Shown: positions 55,678-63,704 of the stretch, in pieces
How positions within the stretch are numbered: position 1 is the first letter of the stretch
How the letters are laid out: every line of letters starts with the position of its first letter
The notes under the pieces: model-generated
What the model was told of the DNA's origin: nothing
Seen by the model: only the letters and a program-made list of their open reading frames with translations
Databases searched by the model: none
Position numbers and translations under genes: made by a program
Source of the DNA: Chryseobacterium fluminis
GTDB lineage: Bacteria > Bacteroidota > Bacteroidia > Flavobacteriales > Weeksellaceae
Assembly: GCF_026314945.1 (NCBI RefSeq)
Contig: NZ_CP111121.1
Location: forward strand, 3,348,001 to 3,412,000
DNA: 64,000 nt
Reading direction: 5' to 3'

Positions 55678-55685
55678 CAAAAATA
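55678..55685 (-). promoter_or_regulatory. -7 box (TATTTTTG) of the MFS gene
   Basis: Minus-strand box with 3 nt (TGC) before the ATG at 55674; implies a leaderless message. Confidence 0.5.
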
Positions 55686-55767
55686 GCCCTAAATATTGAG
55701 TTAAGGCTATGTATATGTCGGTTTTTTAAATGATAAATCAAATAAAATGTAAAAGATAAAATCTATT

Positions 55768-56130
55768 TTAGTCTGCTCTGGATGAGCTTAATACAAGGGC
55801 TGCCACTCCTGCAGCTCCTATGACCACTGCTCCGGCAGTAATCCCGGCTTTTCTGCTGTCTTTTACTGCTGCCACGTTGGATTTCGGAATGATCACCACT
55901 GTACTGTCTTTTTTTCCGGCTGTACCGATAATGTTATCACCATCTACGTTACGGAATAACATTTTTTGTTTTGGAGAACCGTCTTTCATCGTAACAACAT
56001 ATTTTTTTCCGGCTTCCAGATTCGAATAGTTATTCTTCGAAATGTCTTCAGAATATTTTGTCGTTGCACAAGAGGAAATAACAAATAAAGATGTAAGTAA
56101 TGATGATTTTAAAAGTACAGATGCTTTCAT
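55768..56130 (-). CDS. Small lipoprotein with glycine-rich C-terminal helix
   Basis: A 120-residue protein. Signal peptide with lipobox FVISSC (Cys near residue 22). A beta-rich segment follows (KYVVTMKDGSPKQKMLFRNV and DSTVVIIPKSNV). A hydrophobic Ala/Gly/Val stretch ends the protein (ITAGAVVIGAAGVAALVL). The pattern is that of small periplasmic lipoproteins of unknown function. It has its own -7 box and no operon partner. Confidence 0.75.
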   Translation of the reverse strand: MKASVLLKSSLLTSLFVISSCATTKYSEDISKNNYSNLEAGKKYVVTMKDGSPKQKMLFRNVDGDNIIGTAGKKDSTVVIIPKSNVAAVKDSRKAGITAGAVVIGAAGVAALVLSSSRAD

Positions 56131-56148
56131 TATTATTTTTTAATTTCT

Positions 56149-56156
56149 CAAATGTA
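56149..56156 (-). promoter_or_regulatory. -7 box (TACATTTG) of the small lipoprotein gene
   Basis: Minus-strand TAnnTTTG ending 18 nt before the ATG at 56130. Confidence 0.5.
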
Positions 56157-56199
56157 TAATTTTTTTTGAATATATGTTTTCGGAATTGAAAAAATGTAT

Positions 56200-57699
56200 T
56201 TATTTTTTGTAAATTTCCAACAAATCGGCAATTTTTCTGTCATTGGCCAGTCGCGGTGTTTTGTTTTGTCCCCCGAGCTTACCCTGGGATTTTGCATATT
56301 CATGAAAGGCCCCTTTTTTCAATACGGTAAGATGAAGCTTTTGAAGAATACTGCCGGTTATCAGATCATCGTAATACGTATTTCGTTTTCTGAGCTGATC
56401 GTCAAGTTCGCTTTTAAATACATTTAAATTTTCAGGTTCCTTTTCGAACTCGATGAACCATTCATGATAGGGAAGTCCTTCATCAGGATTTACCTGCGGT
56501 GCAAGGTGGAATTCTGTAATCTGGGCGGGATATTTTTCCACAGTAGATTTCATAGCTTCTTCCACTTCGAAAGCGATAACGTGCTCGCCAAAAGCAGAAG
56601 TAAAATGTTTGGTCCGTCCACTCACCAGAATCCGGTAGGGTGTCTTATCGGTAAACCTGACAACATCCCCGATAGAATAAGCCCATAACCCTGAATTTGT
56701 CGTTAAGATCAAAGCATAATCTTTATTCAGTTCAACATCTTTCAAGGTCAGTCTTCTGGCATCAGGCCTGCCATAATCTTCCAATGGAATAAATTCGTAA
56801 AAAATGCCGTGATTGGTAAGAAGCAGAAGACCTTCTCTGGTGTAGTCGTCCTGAAAGGCAAAAAAGCCCTCGGAAGCAGGAAAAGTCTGCACGATATCCA
56901 CTTTCCCACCCAGAAGTTCTTCCATTTTATCGCGGTAAGGTTCGTAATTGACGCCTCCGGTTACAATAAGCTGAAGATCGGGAAATATCTGCTTTATTTT
57001 TTTGCCGTGTTTCTCAGTCAGCTTCTCAAAATACATGATGAGCCACGGTGGAATTCCCGAAATCAAAGTCATGTTTTCGTTTTCAGTTTCTTCCACTATT
57101 TTATCTACCTTGGCCTCCCAGTCATCCATCATATTGGTTTCCCAGCTGGGAAGACGGTTTTTCTGCAGATAATTGGGGATATGGTGCGCTACGATTCCGG
57201 AGAGTCTTCCTGTTTTGATGCCGAAAACCTCCTCCAGCTCCGGACTTCCCTGTAAAAAGATCATCTTCCCGTTTACAAAATCTGCATTTTGTTTTTTGGC
57301 AATATAATGGAAAAGGGCACTTTGAGCTCCTTTGATCTGGTAAGGCATTCCTTCTTTGGAGATCGGAATATATTTTGCGCCTGAAGTGGTTCCTGATGTT
57401 TTGGCAAAATACTCCGGTGTCGAGGTCCACAGAATATTGGCCTGTCCTTTTTTTACTTTTTCAATATAAGGCTTCAGGTCCTCATAATCGGAAACTTTTA
57501 CCCTGTCCTGAAAATCTTTTACGGTTCTGATATTCTCAAAATCATGCTCTCTTCCAAAAAGGGTTTTCTGAGCTGTATTTACCAGAGCAAACAACAGTTC
57601 TTCTTGGTTCTTCTCAGAATTTTTCTTGAATTCTTCTGCTTTTTGAACATGCTTTTTTGCCCAAATCAATGCTGCTTTTTTCTTGAGGAAGTTTAACAT
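56200..57699 (-). CDS. GH3-family acyl-adenylate/amido-synthetase-like protein
   Basis: A 499-residue protein of the GH3 auxin-responsive family, the ANL-type adenylating enzymes that in plants conjugate amino acids to jasmonate or auxin. The nucleotide-binding stretch FAKTSGTTSGAKYIPIS lies near residue 104, further motifs are LIVTGGVNYEPYR near 245 and YAYSIGDVVRF near 340, and HEWFIEFE lies near 420. Bacteroidota homologues are common but their substrates are unknown. Single gene with a -7 box 4 nt from the start; there is no adjacent acyl- or amino-acid gene. Confidence 0.88.
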   Translation of the reverse strand: MLNFLKKKAALIWAKKHVQKAEEFKKNSEKNQEELLFALVNTAQKTLFGREHDFENIRTVKDFQDRVKVSDYEDLKPYIEKVKKGQANILWTSTPEYFAKTSGTTSGAKYIPISKEGMPYQIKGAQSALFHYIAKKQNADFVNGKMIFLQGSPELEEVFGIKTGRLSGIVAHHIPNYLQKNRLPSWETNMMDDWEAKVDKIVEETENENMTLISGIPPWLIMYFEKLTEKHGKKIKQIFPDLQLIVTGGVNYEPYRDKMEELLGGKVDIVQTFPASEGFFAFQDDYTREGLLLLTNHGIFYEFIPLEDYGRPDARRLTLKDVELNKDYALILTTNSGLWAYSIGDVVRFTDKTPYRILVSGRTKHFTSAFGEHVIAFEVEEAMKSTVEKYPAQITEFHLAPQVNPDEGLPYHEWFIEFEKEPENLNVFKSELDDQLRKRNTYYDDLITGSILQKLHLTVLKKGAFHEYAKSQGKLGGQNKTPRLANDRKIADLLEIYKK

Positions 57700-57703
57700 G
57701 ATT

Positions 57704-57711
57704 CAAATTTA
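57704..57711 (-). promoter_or_regulatory. -7 box (TAAATTTG) of the GH3 gene
   Basis: Minus-strand box with AATC before the ATG at 57699; leaderless type. Confidence 0.55.
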
Positions 57712-57744
57712 TAAATTACTGAAGAATTTTGTGACATTTTTGAA

Positions 57745-57776
57745 TAAGAAAAAACCGATGGGTATGTTCATCGGTT
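57745..57776 (-). terminator. Terminator of the small basic protein gene (copy 1)
   Basis: AACCGATG/CATCGGTT stem (57753-57760 with 57769-57776) with a minus-strand T-run. A related hairpin occurs behind copy 2. Confidence 0.75.
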
Positions 57777-57817
57777 CTTCGAAATTTGATTATGAAAATA
57801 ATAACTATATGTAGAGT

Positions 57818-58066
57818 TTATTTATTTGCCTTGTACCTCCTGTCCGGAGTGCCGTCCTTTTTAAGATTTTTATTGTCTTTATATCTCTTGTCGGGAGTTC
57901 CGTCTTTTTTCATTTTAACTGTCGGGGACGCCGGGTTTGTGGTGGCGGCAGTTTTTGTCGTTTTTGTTGTCTGCTGAGTTTTTGCAGCAGTAGCGGGAAC
58001 TGTCTGTTGAGCGGTAGCAAATCCTAATCCTAGGGCCAGGTACATTGCTGCTAATAATTTTTTCAT
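57818..58066 (-). CDS. Small basic secreted protein with KKDGTPDKRYK repeats, copy 1
   Basis: About 82 residues from the ATG at 58066, chosen because a longer frame adds a non-signal stretch ahead of the signal peptide (cleavage near ATAQQ). The mature part is Thr/Ala/Lys-rich and ends in two tandem copies of a KKDGTPDKRYK-x-NK unit. The function is unknown; such strongly basic, repetitive secreted peptides are found in Chryseobacterium. It is a tandem paralogue of the next gene. Separate promoter and terminator. Confidence 0.7.
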   Translation of the reverse strand: MKKLLAAMYLALGLGFATAQQTVPATAAKTQQTTKTTKTAATTNPASPTVKMKKDGTPDKRYKDNKNLKKDGTPDRRYKANK

Positions 58067-58093
58067 AACGATGATTTTTTGTTTTTGTAAAAT

Positions 58094-58101
58094 CAAAGTT
58101 A
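58094..58101 (-). promoter_or_regulatory. -7 box (TAACTTTG) of copy 1
   Basis: Minus-strand TAnnTTTG, 27 nt before the ATG at 58066. Confidence 0.5.
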
Positions 58102-58292
58102 AGTAAAAATGTGTTGAAAATGAAAGGTTTAGTAAATTTTACAAAAGTTTATCAGTGCTTAAAAAAAAATTAAGTTCAAGTGCATTAAATGCACTCTTCT
58201 AATCTTTAATCGCTATTGCCTCAGTTGATAATAAAAAGACTTTAGCTCCGGCCTCCTGTAAATGACACTTCTTCACCGGAACATCGGAGAAT

Positions 58293-58322
58293 AAAAAAGC
58301 CGATGAAAAGATTCACCGGTTT
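58293..58322 (-). terminator. Terminator of the small basic protein gene (copy 2)
   Basis: AAGCCGATG/CACCGGTTT stem with one mismatch and one G-U (58297-58305 with 58314-58322) and a minus-strand T-run. Resembles the hairpin at 57745-57776. Confidence 0.65.
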
Positions 58323-58361
58323 TCGAAATTTGATTATGAAAATAACAACTATGTGTTGAGT

Positions 58362-58547
58362 TTAATGGGTAGCTTTACTTTTTTTATCAGCAGTGGCGGT
58401 CTTTGTTTTTTCAGCAGAAATCTCTTTTTTAACTTTGGCAGGTTTCGCTGTTTTTGTTGTTGGATTTGTTTTAGCCGGAGCTGTTTGCTGAGCAGTGGCG
58501 AGTCCTAATCCAAAAATGACGGACATGGCCAGAAATAACTTTTTCAT
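58362..58547 (-). CDS. Small basic secreted protein, copy 2
   Basis: About 61 residues from the ATG at 58547. The signal peptide (MKKLFLAMSVIFGLGLATAQ) is close to that of copy 1. The mature part is Lys/Thr/Ala-rich (TAKPAKVKKEISAEKTKTA) without the KKDGTPDKRYK units. The 3' flank, including a hairpin and the run CGAAATTTGATTATGAAAAT, matches that of copy 1, so the pair arose by tandem duplication. The function is unknown. Confidence 0.68.
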   Translation of the reverse strand: MKKLFLAMSVIFGLGLATAQQTAPAKTNPTTKTAKPAKVKKEISAEKTKTATADKKSKATH

Positions 58548-58574
58548 AAGAATAATTTTACTTGTTTGTTGATT

Positions 58575-58582
58575 CAAAGGTA
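58575..58582 (-). promoter_or_regulatory. -7 box (TACCTTTG) of copy 2
   Basis: Minus-strand TAnnTTTG, 27 nt before the ATG at 58547, the same spacing as for copy 1. Confidence 0.55.
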
Positions 58583-58695
58583 TACAAAAACTGAACTTAA
58601 ATACTCGATTTTAGAAACTTAACTAAAGTTTATCACAGCTTAAAAAAAGATTAAACAGCTTCCATTTTTCTTATAGAAATTTTCTGCAGGTATAA

Positions 58696-58728
58696 AAAAC
58701 AAAACCTGCTCTTTTAAAGAACAGGTTT
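58696..58728 (-). terminator. Terminator of the small acidic lipoprotein gene
   Basis: AAACCTG/CAGGTTT stem (58702-58708 with 58722-58728), extended inward after one mismatch. Confidence 0.75.
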
Positions 58729-58746
58729 AATTTAAGCTGGAGGTGA

Positions 58747-59136
58747 TTATCTGGTACAGTTGGCTGTCCAGGTTCTGCCATCTTTAATGTATAATATTTT
58801 CAGATCATTATTATCAATTCTGATATAAGAGGTTGCAGTAGATCCTACCATAACCAGTGTATTGTCTCCCTGTTGTTGAAATTCTACGCCGTTCAGATCA
58901 GGAATGCCATCCGAAAATGCGAAGTTGTATTTGGTCCCGCTGGCAATTTTGGTTACAAAAACACTACCGTTGGTACTGATGTTTTTGTCACTGTCAACAT
59001 AGGAAATATTTCCTTTGTACGTTCCTGCGAAGAAATCATTGTTTGCCGGATCATCGTCATCGCTGCATGCTGTGATCGAAGTTACTGCGAAAAATGCCAG
59101 CATCAGCATTCCTAAAATTTTAATTGCTTTTTTCAT
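58747..59136 (-). CDS. Small lipoprotein, function unknown
   Basis: A 129-residue protein with a lipoprotein signal (lipobox SITAC near residue 24) followed by an Asp-rich linker (SDDDDPANND). The mature domain is beta-rich (GTYKGNISYVDSDKN and FQQQGDNTLVMVG) and ends with a Cys, resembling a lipocalin-like or DUF-type barrel. The family is not recognised. Single gene, convergent to nothing and divergent from mfd. Confidence 0.72.
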   Translation of the reverse strand: MKKAIKILGMLMLAFFAVTSITACSDDDDPANNDFFAGTYKGNISYVDSDKNISTNGSVFVTKIASGTKYNFAFSDGIPDLNGVEFQQQGDNTLVMVGSTATSYIRIDNNDLKILYIKDGRTWTANCTR

Positions 59137-59305
59137 AATACTATTTCTTTAAGTTGTGCATTCGAAATTTCAAAGTTTATGCCACGACGGTTTTTTAAGG
59201 AAATTTTTAACTTTTTGTTAAAAAAATTAGCAAAAAATTAAGGTATTTCAATAAAGTAATTATGTTCAGGGAGGCGGTCATTCTCATAAAAACAAAAAAT
59301 AGTAT

Positions 59306-59313
59306 TATCTTTG
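59306..59313 (+). promoter_or_regulatory. -7 box (TATCTTTG) of mfd
   Basis: TAnnTTTG 60 nt upstream of the ATG at 59374. The TTG of this box also opens an in-frame extension, which I reject. Confidence 0.55.
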
Positions 59314-59373
59314 AGTGACCAACGATTCCGGGAACCTCCCGAAATCGCTTTTGTCGTTATACCATCACTAATT

Positions 59374-62300
59374 ATGCAGTTAAAAACCATCAGCGAAAAG
59401 TTTCTTCCCGAGTTGCTTAAGAAAGAATTTGGAAAAGAAATTTTTATCCAGCTCGAAAACAATGACCATGTTTCTGTAAAAGGAGGTGCCGGATCTTCAG
59501 TCTCCATATTTATAGCCGAGCTTTTTCTCACCCATAAGAAAACCATCCTTTATATAGTAGATGATAAGGAAGATGCTCTATATGCCAATGCAGAAATGGA
59601 AGATCTTTTGGGCAAGGAAAAGGTTTTGTATTTTCCGGCCACTCATCTTGAGCCTTACCAGGTTGAAAAAACGCAGAACGCCAATCTGGTTCTGAGAACC
59701 GAGGTTCTGAATAAAATGAATTCCGGTAAAGCAGCTAAAGTGATTGTAGCCTATGCAGGAGCGCTATCCGAAAAAGTATTAAAAAAAGAAGATTTTAAAG
59801 CGATATCGCATCATATTAAAGTGGGCGACCAGCTGGATTTTGATTTTGTTGATGAACTTCTGAATCATTACAATTTCCAGCAGACCGATTTTGTTTCCGA
59901 ACCCGGCGAGTTTTCGATCCGGGGAGGAATCGTCGATGTATTTTCCTATTCATACGAAAAACCTTACCGTATTACATTTTTTGGAAATGAAGTTGAAAAC
60001 ATTAAGACTTTTGATATTGAGACCCAGCTTTCCCTGGATAAGATAAAAGAATTTCAGCTGGTTTCCAATATGAACTTTTCAGTGACAGGCAGCCGGGTTT
60101 CATTACTTCAGCTTTTGCCCGAAGACAGTTTTGTAGTGTCCAGAAATGGGATTGCAGGAATGAATAAAATGAAAGCTTTCTATGAAAAAGCACTGGAAAA
60201 ATACGAAACCCTGAGCAAAGATATTGCTCATAAAACACCCCAGGAATTATTCAGTTCCGATCAGGAATTTTTATTTGATTATAAAAAATTCAAAACAATA
60301 GATTTTGGAAGCCTCCCGATAGAGGGAATCAAAAAACTGACTGAAATCAGGATGGATCAGAAGGTTCAGCCGTCTTTTCATAAAAATTTCGAACTGCTTA
60401 CCGAAGATCTTGAGGAAAAACAGCAGGCTGGTTTTGAAACCTGGATTTCTTTTTCATCGGACAAGCAGAAAGAAAGGCTGGAATCTATTTTTGAAGAGCT
60501 GGATCGTGAAGTCCCTTTTAAAAGTTTTAAATCTGAACTTCATGAAGGTTTTGTAGATCATCAGCATAAAATCCTGGTTTATACCGATCACCAGATCTTT
60601 GACCGCTACCAGCGCTATAAAGCGAAAAATACTTTTGCAAAATCCGAACAACTCACCCTGAAAGATCTGATGTCCCTGAAAATCGGTGACTATATTGCCC
60701 ATATCGACCATGGAATCGGAAAATTTATGGGATTGGTAAAGGTGAATAATGACGGAAAAATTCAGGAATGTTTTAAACTGACCTATAAAAATGGAGATCT
60801 GCTGTATGTAAGTATCCATTCTCTTCATAAAATTTCGAAATACAATGGCCCGGATGGGCGGGAAGTGGTTTTGAGTAAGCTGGGATCGCCGACATGGAAA
60901 TCTCTGAAACAAAAAACCAAGGCAAAAGTAAAGCAGATTGCTTTTGACCTGATAAGATTATATGCCCAGCGAAAAACAGCAAAAGGTTTTGCGTATACCC
61001 CGGATTCTTATCTGCAGAACGAACTGGAGGCAAGCTTCATCTATGAAGATACTCCGGATCAGGAAAAAGCAACGATCGATGTGAAAAAAGACATGGAATC
61101 TGATACGGTAATGGACCGGTTGGTTTGTGGAGATGTAGGTTTCGGAAAAACCGAGGTAGCGATCCGCGCAGCCTTTAAAGCCGCTACCGACGGGAAACAG
61201 GTCGCGGTTCTGGTTCCCACCACTATTCTGGCGTTTCAGCATTACAGAAGCTTTAAGGAAAGGCTTAAAGATTTCCCGGTGACTGTTGCCTATGTCAACC
61301 GTTTCAGAACTGCCAAACAAAAGTCTGAAACCCTGGACGGGCTTAAAAACGGGAAAGTGGATATTATCATCGGGACTCACCAGCTGGCCAGTAATACCGT
61401 AAAGTTCAAGGATCTGGGATTGCTTATCATTGATGAAGAACATAAATTCGGGGTGTCTGTAAAAGATAAGCTGAAGACATTAAAAAGCAATGTCGATACT
61501 TTGACATTAACAGCCACGCCCATTCCGCGTACATTGCAGTTTTCTCTGATGGCTGCCCGTGATTTATCAGTCATTAAAACACCGCCGCCCAACAGGCAGC
61601 CTGTAGATACCCAGTTAATTGGTTTTAACGAAGAGATTATCCGTGATGCTGTTTCTTACGAACTCCAGCGTGACGGGCAGGTCTATTTTATCAACAACAG
61701 GGTTGAAAATCTGAAAGATATCGCCGGACTGATCCAGAGACTGGTTCCTGATGCAAGAGTAATTACCGGGCATGGACAGATGGAAGGCAAGCAGCTGGAA
61801 AGAAACGTCCTGGATTTTATGGAAGGTAAATATGATGTTCTGGTTTCTACCACCATTGTAGAAAGTGGGGTAGACGTGCCGAATGCAAACACCATTTTCA
61901 TTAATGATGCCCAAAGATTCGGAATGGCAGATCTGCACCAGATGAGAGGAAGAGTAGGGCGAAGCAACAGGAAAGCCTTCTGTTACCTGATCACGCCGCC
62001 TTACGATATGGTGACTTCGGATGCGAGAAAACGTCTGGAAGCTATCGAGCAGTTTTCAGATCTGGGCAGTGGCTTTCAGATTGCCATGAAAGATCTTGAA
62101 ATTCGTGGCGCGGGCGATTTGCTGGGAGCAGAGCAGAGTGGCTTTATCAATGAGATGGGATTTGAAACTTATCAGAAATTAATGCAGGAAGCACTGGAAG
62201 AATTAAAAGATGACCAGGAGTTTGAAAATTTATTTGAAAATGAGGAAGAGCGGAACAAGCTTTTCAAATCCGTAAAAGAGGTTAATATTGATACGGATCT

Positions 62301-62745
62301 TGAGCTCATGCTTCCGGATTCTTATATCTCCAATACGGAAGAAAGACTGTTGCTGTATCAGAAGCTTGCTGAGATTGATAATGAACAGGATCTGGAAAAA
62401 TTTGAGTCGGAATTGATCGACCGCTTCGGGAATTTACCCAATGAAGCCATTAATTTATTAAAAAGTGTTTCCTTAAAATGGCTGGCTGCGGAGATCGGTT
62501 TTGAAAAGATCGTCATGAAAAACGGAGTATTTCTCGGATACTTCCCAAGTAACCCGCAGGACAAATTTTATCAGACAAATAAGTTTAAGCACATTATCAG
62601 TTACTTAACCCAAAACCCTGCTGAAGCGCAGCTGAAGGAGAAAATAACCAAAGATGGAAATCACCTTATGATGAGAAAAGACAAGATAATAAATGTCGAT
62701 GAGGTGAATTATCTTCTGAAATCGATCCTTAAAAATCATGTTTAA
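59374..62745 (+). CDS. mfd: Transcription-repair coupling factor
   Basis: A 1123-residue ATPase that removes RNA polymerase stalled at DNA damage and recruits UvrA. I choose the ATG at 59374 (MQLKTISEKFLPELL); the upstream TTG lies in the promoter box. The UvrB-like module covers about 1-350. The CarD-like polymerase-interacting domain begins at GDYIAHIDHGIGKFMGL near residue 440. The translocase has Walker A CGDVGFGKTEVA near 582, the DEEH box (IIDEEHKFG) near 686, and helicase motifs TATPIPRTLQ, VESGVDVPN and RGRVGRS. The C-terminal TRCF domain ends the protein. Single gene. Confidence 0.95.
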   Translation: MQLKTISEKFLPELLKKEFGKEIFIQLENNDHVSVKGGAGSSVSIFIAELFLTHKKTILYIVDDKEDALYANAEMEDLLGKEKVLYFPATHLEPYQVEKTQNANLVLRTEVLNKMNSGKAAKVIVAYAGALSEKVLKKEDFKAISHHIKVGDQLDFDFVDELLNHYNFQQTDFVSEPGEFSIRGGIVDVFSYSYEKPYRITFFGNEVENIKTFDIETQLSLDKIKEFQLVSNMNFSVTGSRVSLLQLLPEDSFVVSRNGIAGMNKMKAFYEKALEKYETLSKDIAHKTPQELFSSDQEFLFDYKKFKTIDFGSLPIEGIKKLTEIRMDQKVQPSFHKNFELLTEDLEEKQQAGFETWISFSSDKQKERLESIFEELDREVPFKSFKSELHEGFVDHQHKILVYTDHQIFDRYQRYKAKNTFAKSEQLTLKDLMSLKIGDYIAHIDHGIGKFMGLVKVNNDGKIQECFKLTYKNGDLLYVSIHSLHKISKYNGPDGREVVLSKLGSPTWKSLKQKTKAKVKQIAFDLIRLYAQRKTAKGFAYTPDSYLQNELEASFIYEDTPDQEKATIDVKKDMESDTVMDRLVCGDVGFGKTEVAIRAAFKAATDGKQVAVLVPTTILAFQHYRSFKERLKDFPVTVAYVNRFRTAKQKSETLDGLKNGKVDIIIGTHQLASNTVKFKDLGLLIIDEEHKFGVSVKDKLKTLKSNVDTLTLTATPIPRTLQFSLMAARDLSVIKTPPPNRQPVDTQLIGFNEEIIRDAVSYELQRDGQVYFINNRVENLKDIAGLIQRLVPDARVITGHGQMEGKQLERNVLDFMEGKYDVLVSTTIVESGVDVPNANTIFINDAQRFGMADLHQMRGRVGRSNRKAFCYLITPPYDMVTSDARKRLEAIEQFSDLGSGFQIAMKDLEIRGAGDLLGAEQSGFINEMGFETYQKLMQEALEELKDDQEFENLFENEEERNKLFKSVKEVNIDTDLELMLPDSYISNTEERLLLYQKLAEIDNEQDLEKFESELIDRFGNLPNEAINLLKSVSLKWLAAEIGFEKIVMKNGVFLGYFPSNPQDKFYQTNKFKHIISYLTQNPAEAQLKEKITKDGNHLMMRKDKIINVDEVNYLLKSILKNHV

Positions 62746-62856
62746 TTCAACGCGGCAGGAAATAATTCCACTTTTTAAGTGATTTAATTTATGCTGTAAA
62801 TTGCTTATTTCTATTGATTTATAACGGGGTTGTAGAATTTTTTGGGAAAATTTTTT

Positions 62857-62864
62857 TACCTTTG
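62857..62864 (+). promoter_or_regulatory. -7 box (TACCTTTG) of the surface-protein gene at 62876
   Basis: Strong box followed by CAGCCCCTTAT and the ATG 11 nt later. The G-C block after the box also follows the box at 10127-10134. Confidence 0.6.
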
Positions 62865-62875
62865 CAGCCCCTTAT

Positions 62876-63700
62876 ATGAAAAAAACTATTAACTACTGCG
62901 TAATCGGATTATGTTTTACAATCCAGTCGTACGCGCAGGTGGGAATTGGAACTAGTGCCCCCAATTCTACTCTCGACATCAACGGGCGTACCACCTTACG
63001 AAAAGAACTTAGAGTGAATGGAACCTCATCTCAGGCAGGAAGTGCCGGGCTGAATGGACAGGTTTTGGTTTCTCAGGGAGAAAACCTACCGCCGGTTTGG
63101 AAAACCGTAAATGTAACCTTCCTTGAAGAAGGACAGTACAAATTAATTAATTCATACCTTTCATCAGATCAGGCAGGTATTACGACACTTTCGAACGGAG
63201 TAGCCGGAGACGGGGTCTTCAAGAACAGTGTAAATGATGATATCACGGATACGAGTAAAGGCAAGTGGATGAAAATTGCAGGTCTGGAAGGTAATTTTAC
63301 CATTAAGAATGCAAAAAACAGACTCACCTATCAGCTGCAGACCGGAGTTGAAATGAAGTCATCATCCGCCACCAGTATGCAGAGTGTAAGTTTTGCCTGT
63401 GGTGTGTTCAGAAACGGTAAACTGGTCGCCGTGCGACCGGATAAAATCTCATCCAACAATAATACAGATAAAGCTGGGCTTCAGGATTATATCTTTACCT
63501 TGAATTATACAGAACAAAATGTAGGGATCGGTGCCCAGAAAATAGAAGTGGCATGCCGGAAAATAGAGACGACAAGTAATAATGCTCAGTTTACAGTCGG
63601 ACGAAATATCTCCAACACCAATACTGAATCTAACGCATTTACGCTGGAATCTGTTTTTAAAACAGATGTCATTGAATACGTAACCTACAAATCCAACTAA
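62876..63700 (+). CDS. Secreted protein with VGIGT-LDINGR N-terminal module
   Basis: A 274-residue exported protein. Signal peptide (ends SYAQ) is followed directly by VGIGTSAPNSTLDINGRTTL, the start module of many flavobacterial surface or fibre proteins. A GLNGQVLVSQGENLPPVWKTV segment lies near residue 65, after which a beta-rich domain of about 190 residues follows. There is no T9SS sorting domain at the end. It is followed, 4 nt later, by a paralogue. Function is unknown; attachment or matrix role is plausible. Promoter box directly upstream. Confidence 0.72.
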   Translation: MKKTINYCVIGLCFTIQSYAQVGIGTSAPNSTLDINGRTTLRKELRVNGTSSQAGSAGLNGQVLVSQGENLPPVWKTVNVTFLEEGQYKLINSYLSSDQAGITTLSNGVAGDGVFKNSVNDDITDTSKGKWMKIAGLEGNFTIKNAKNRLTYQLQTGVEMKSSSATSMQSVSFACGVFRNGKLVAVRPDKISSNNNTDKAGLQDYIFTLNYTEQNVGIGAQKIEVACRKIETTSNNAQFTVGRNISNTNTESNAFTLESVFKTDVIEYVTYKSN

Positions 63701-63704
63701 TTAA

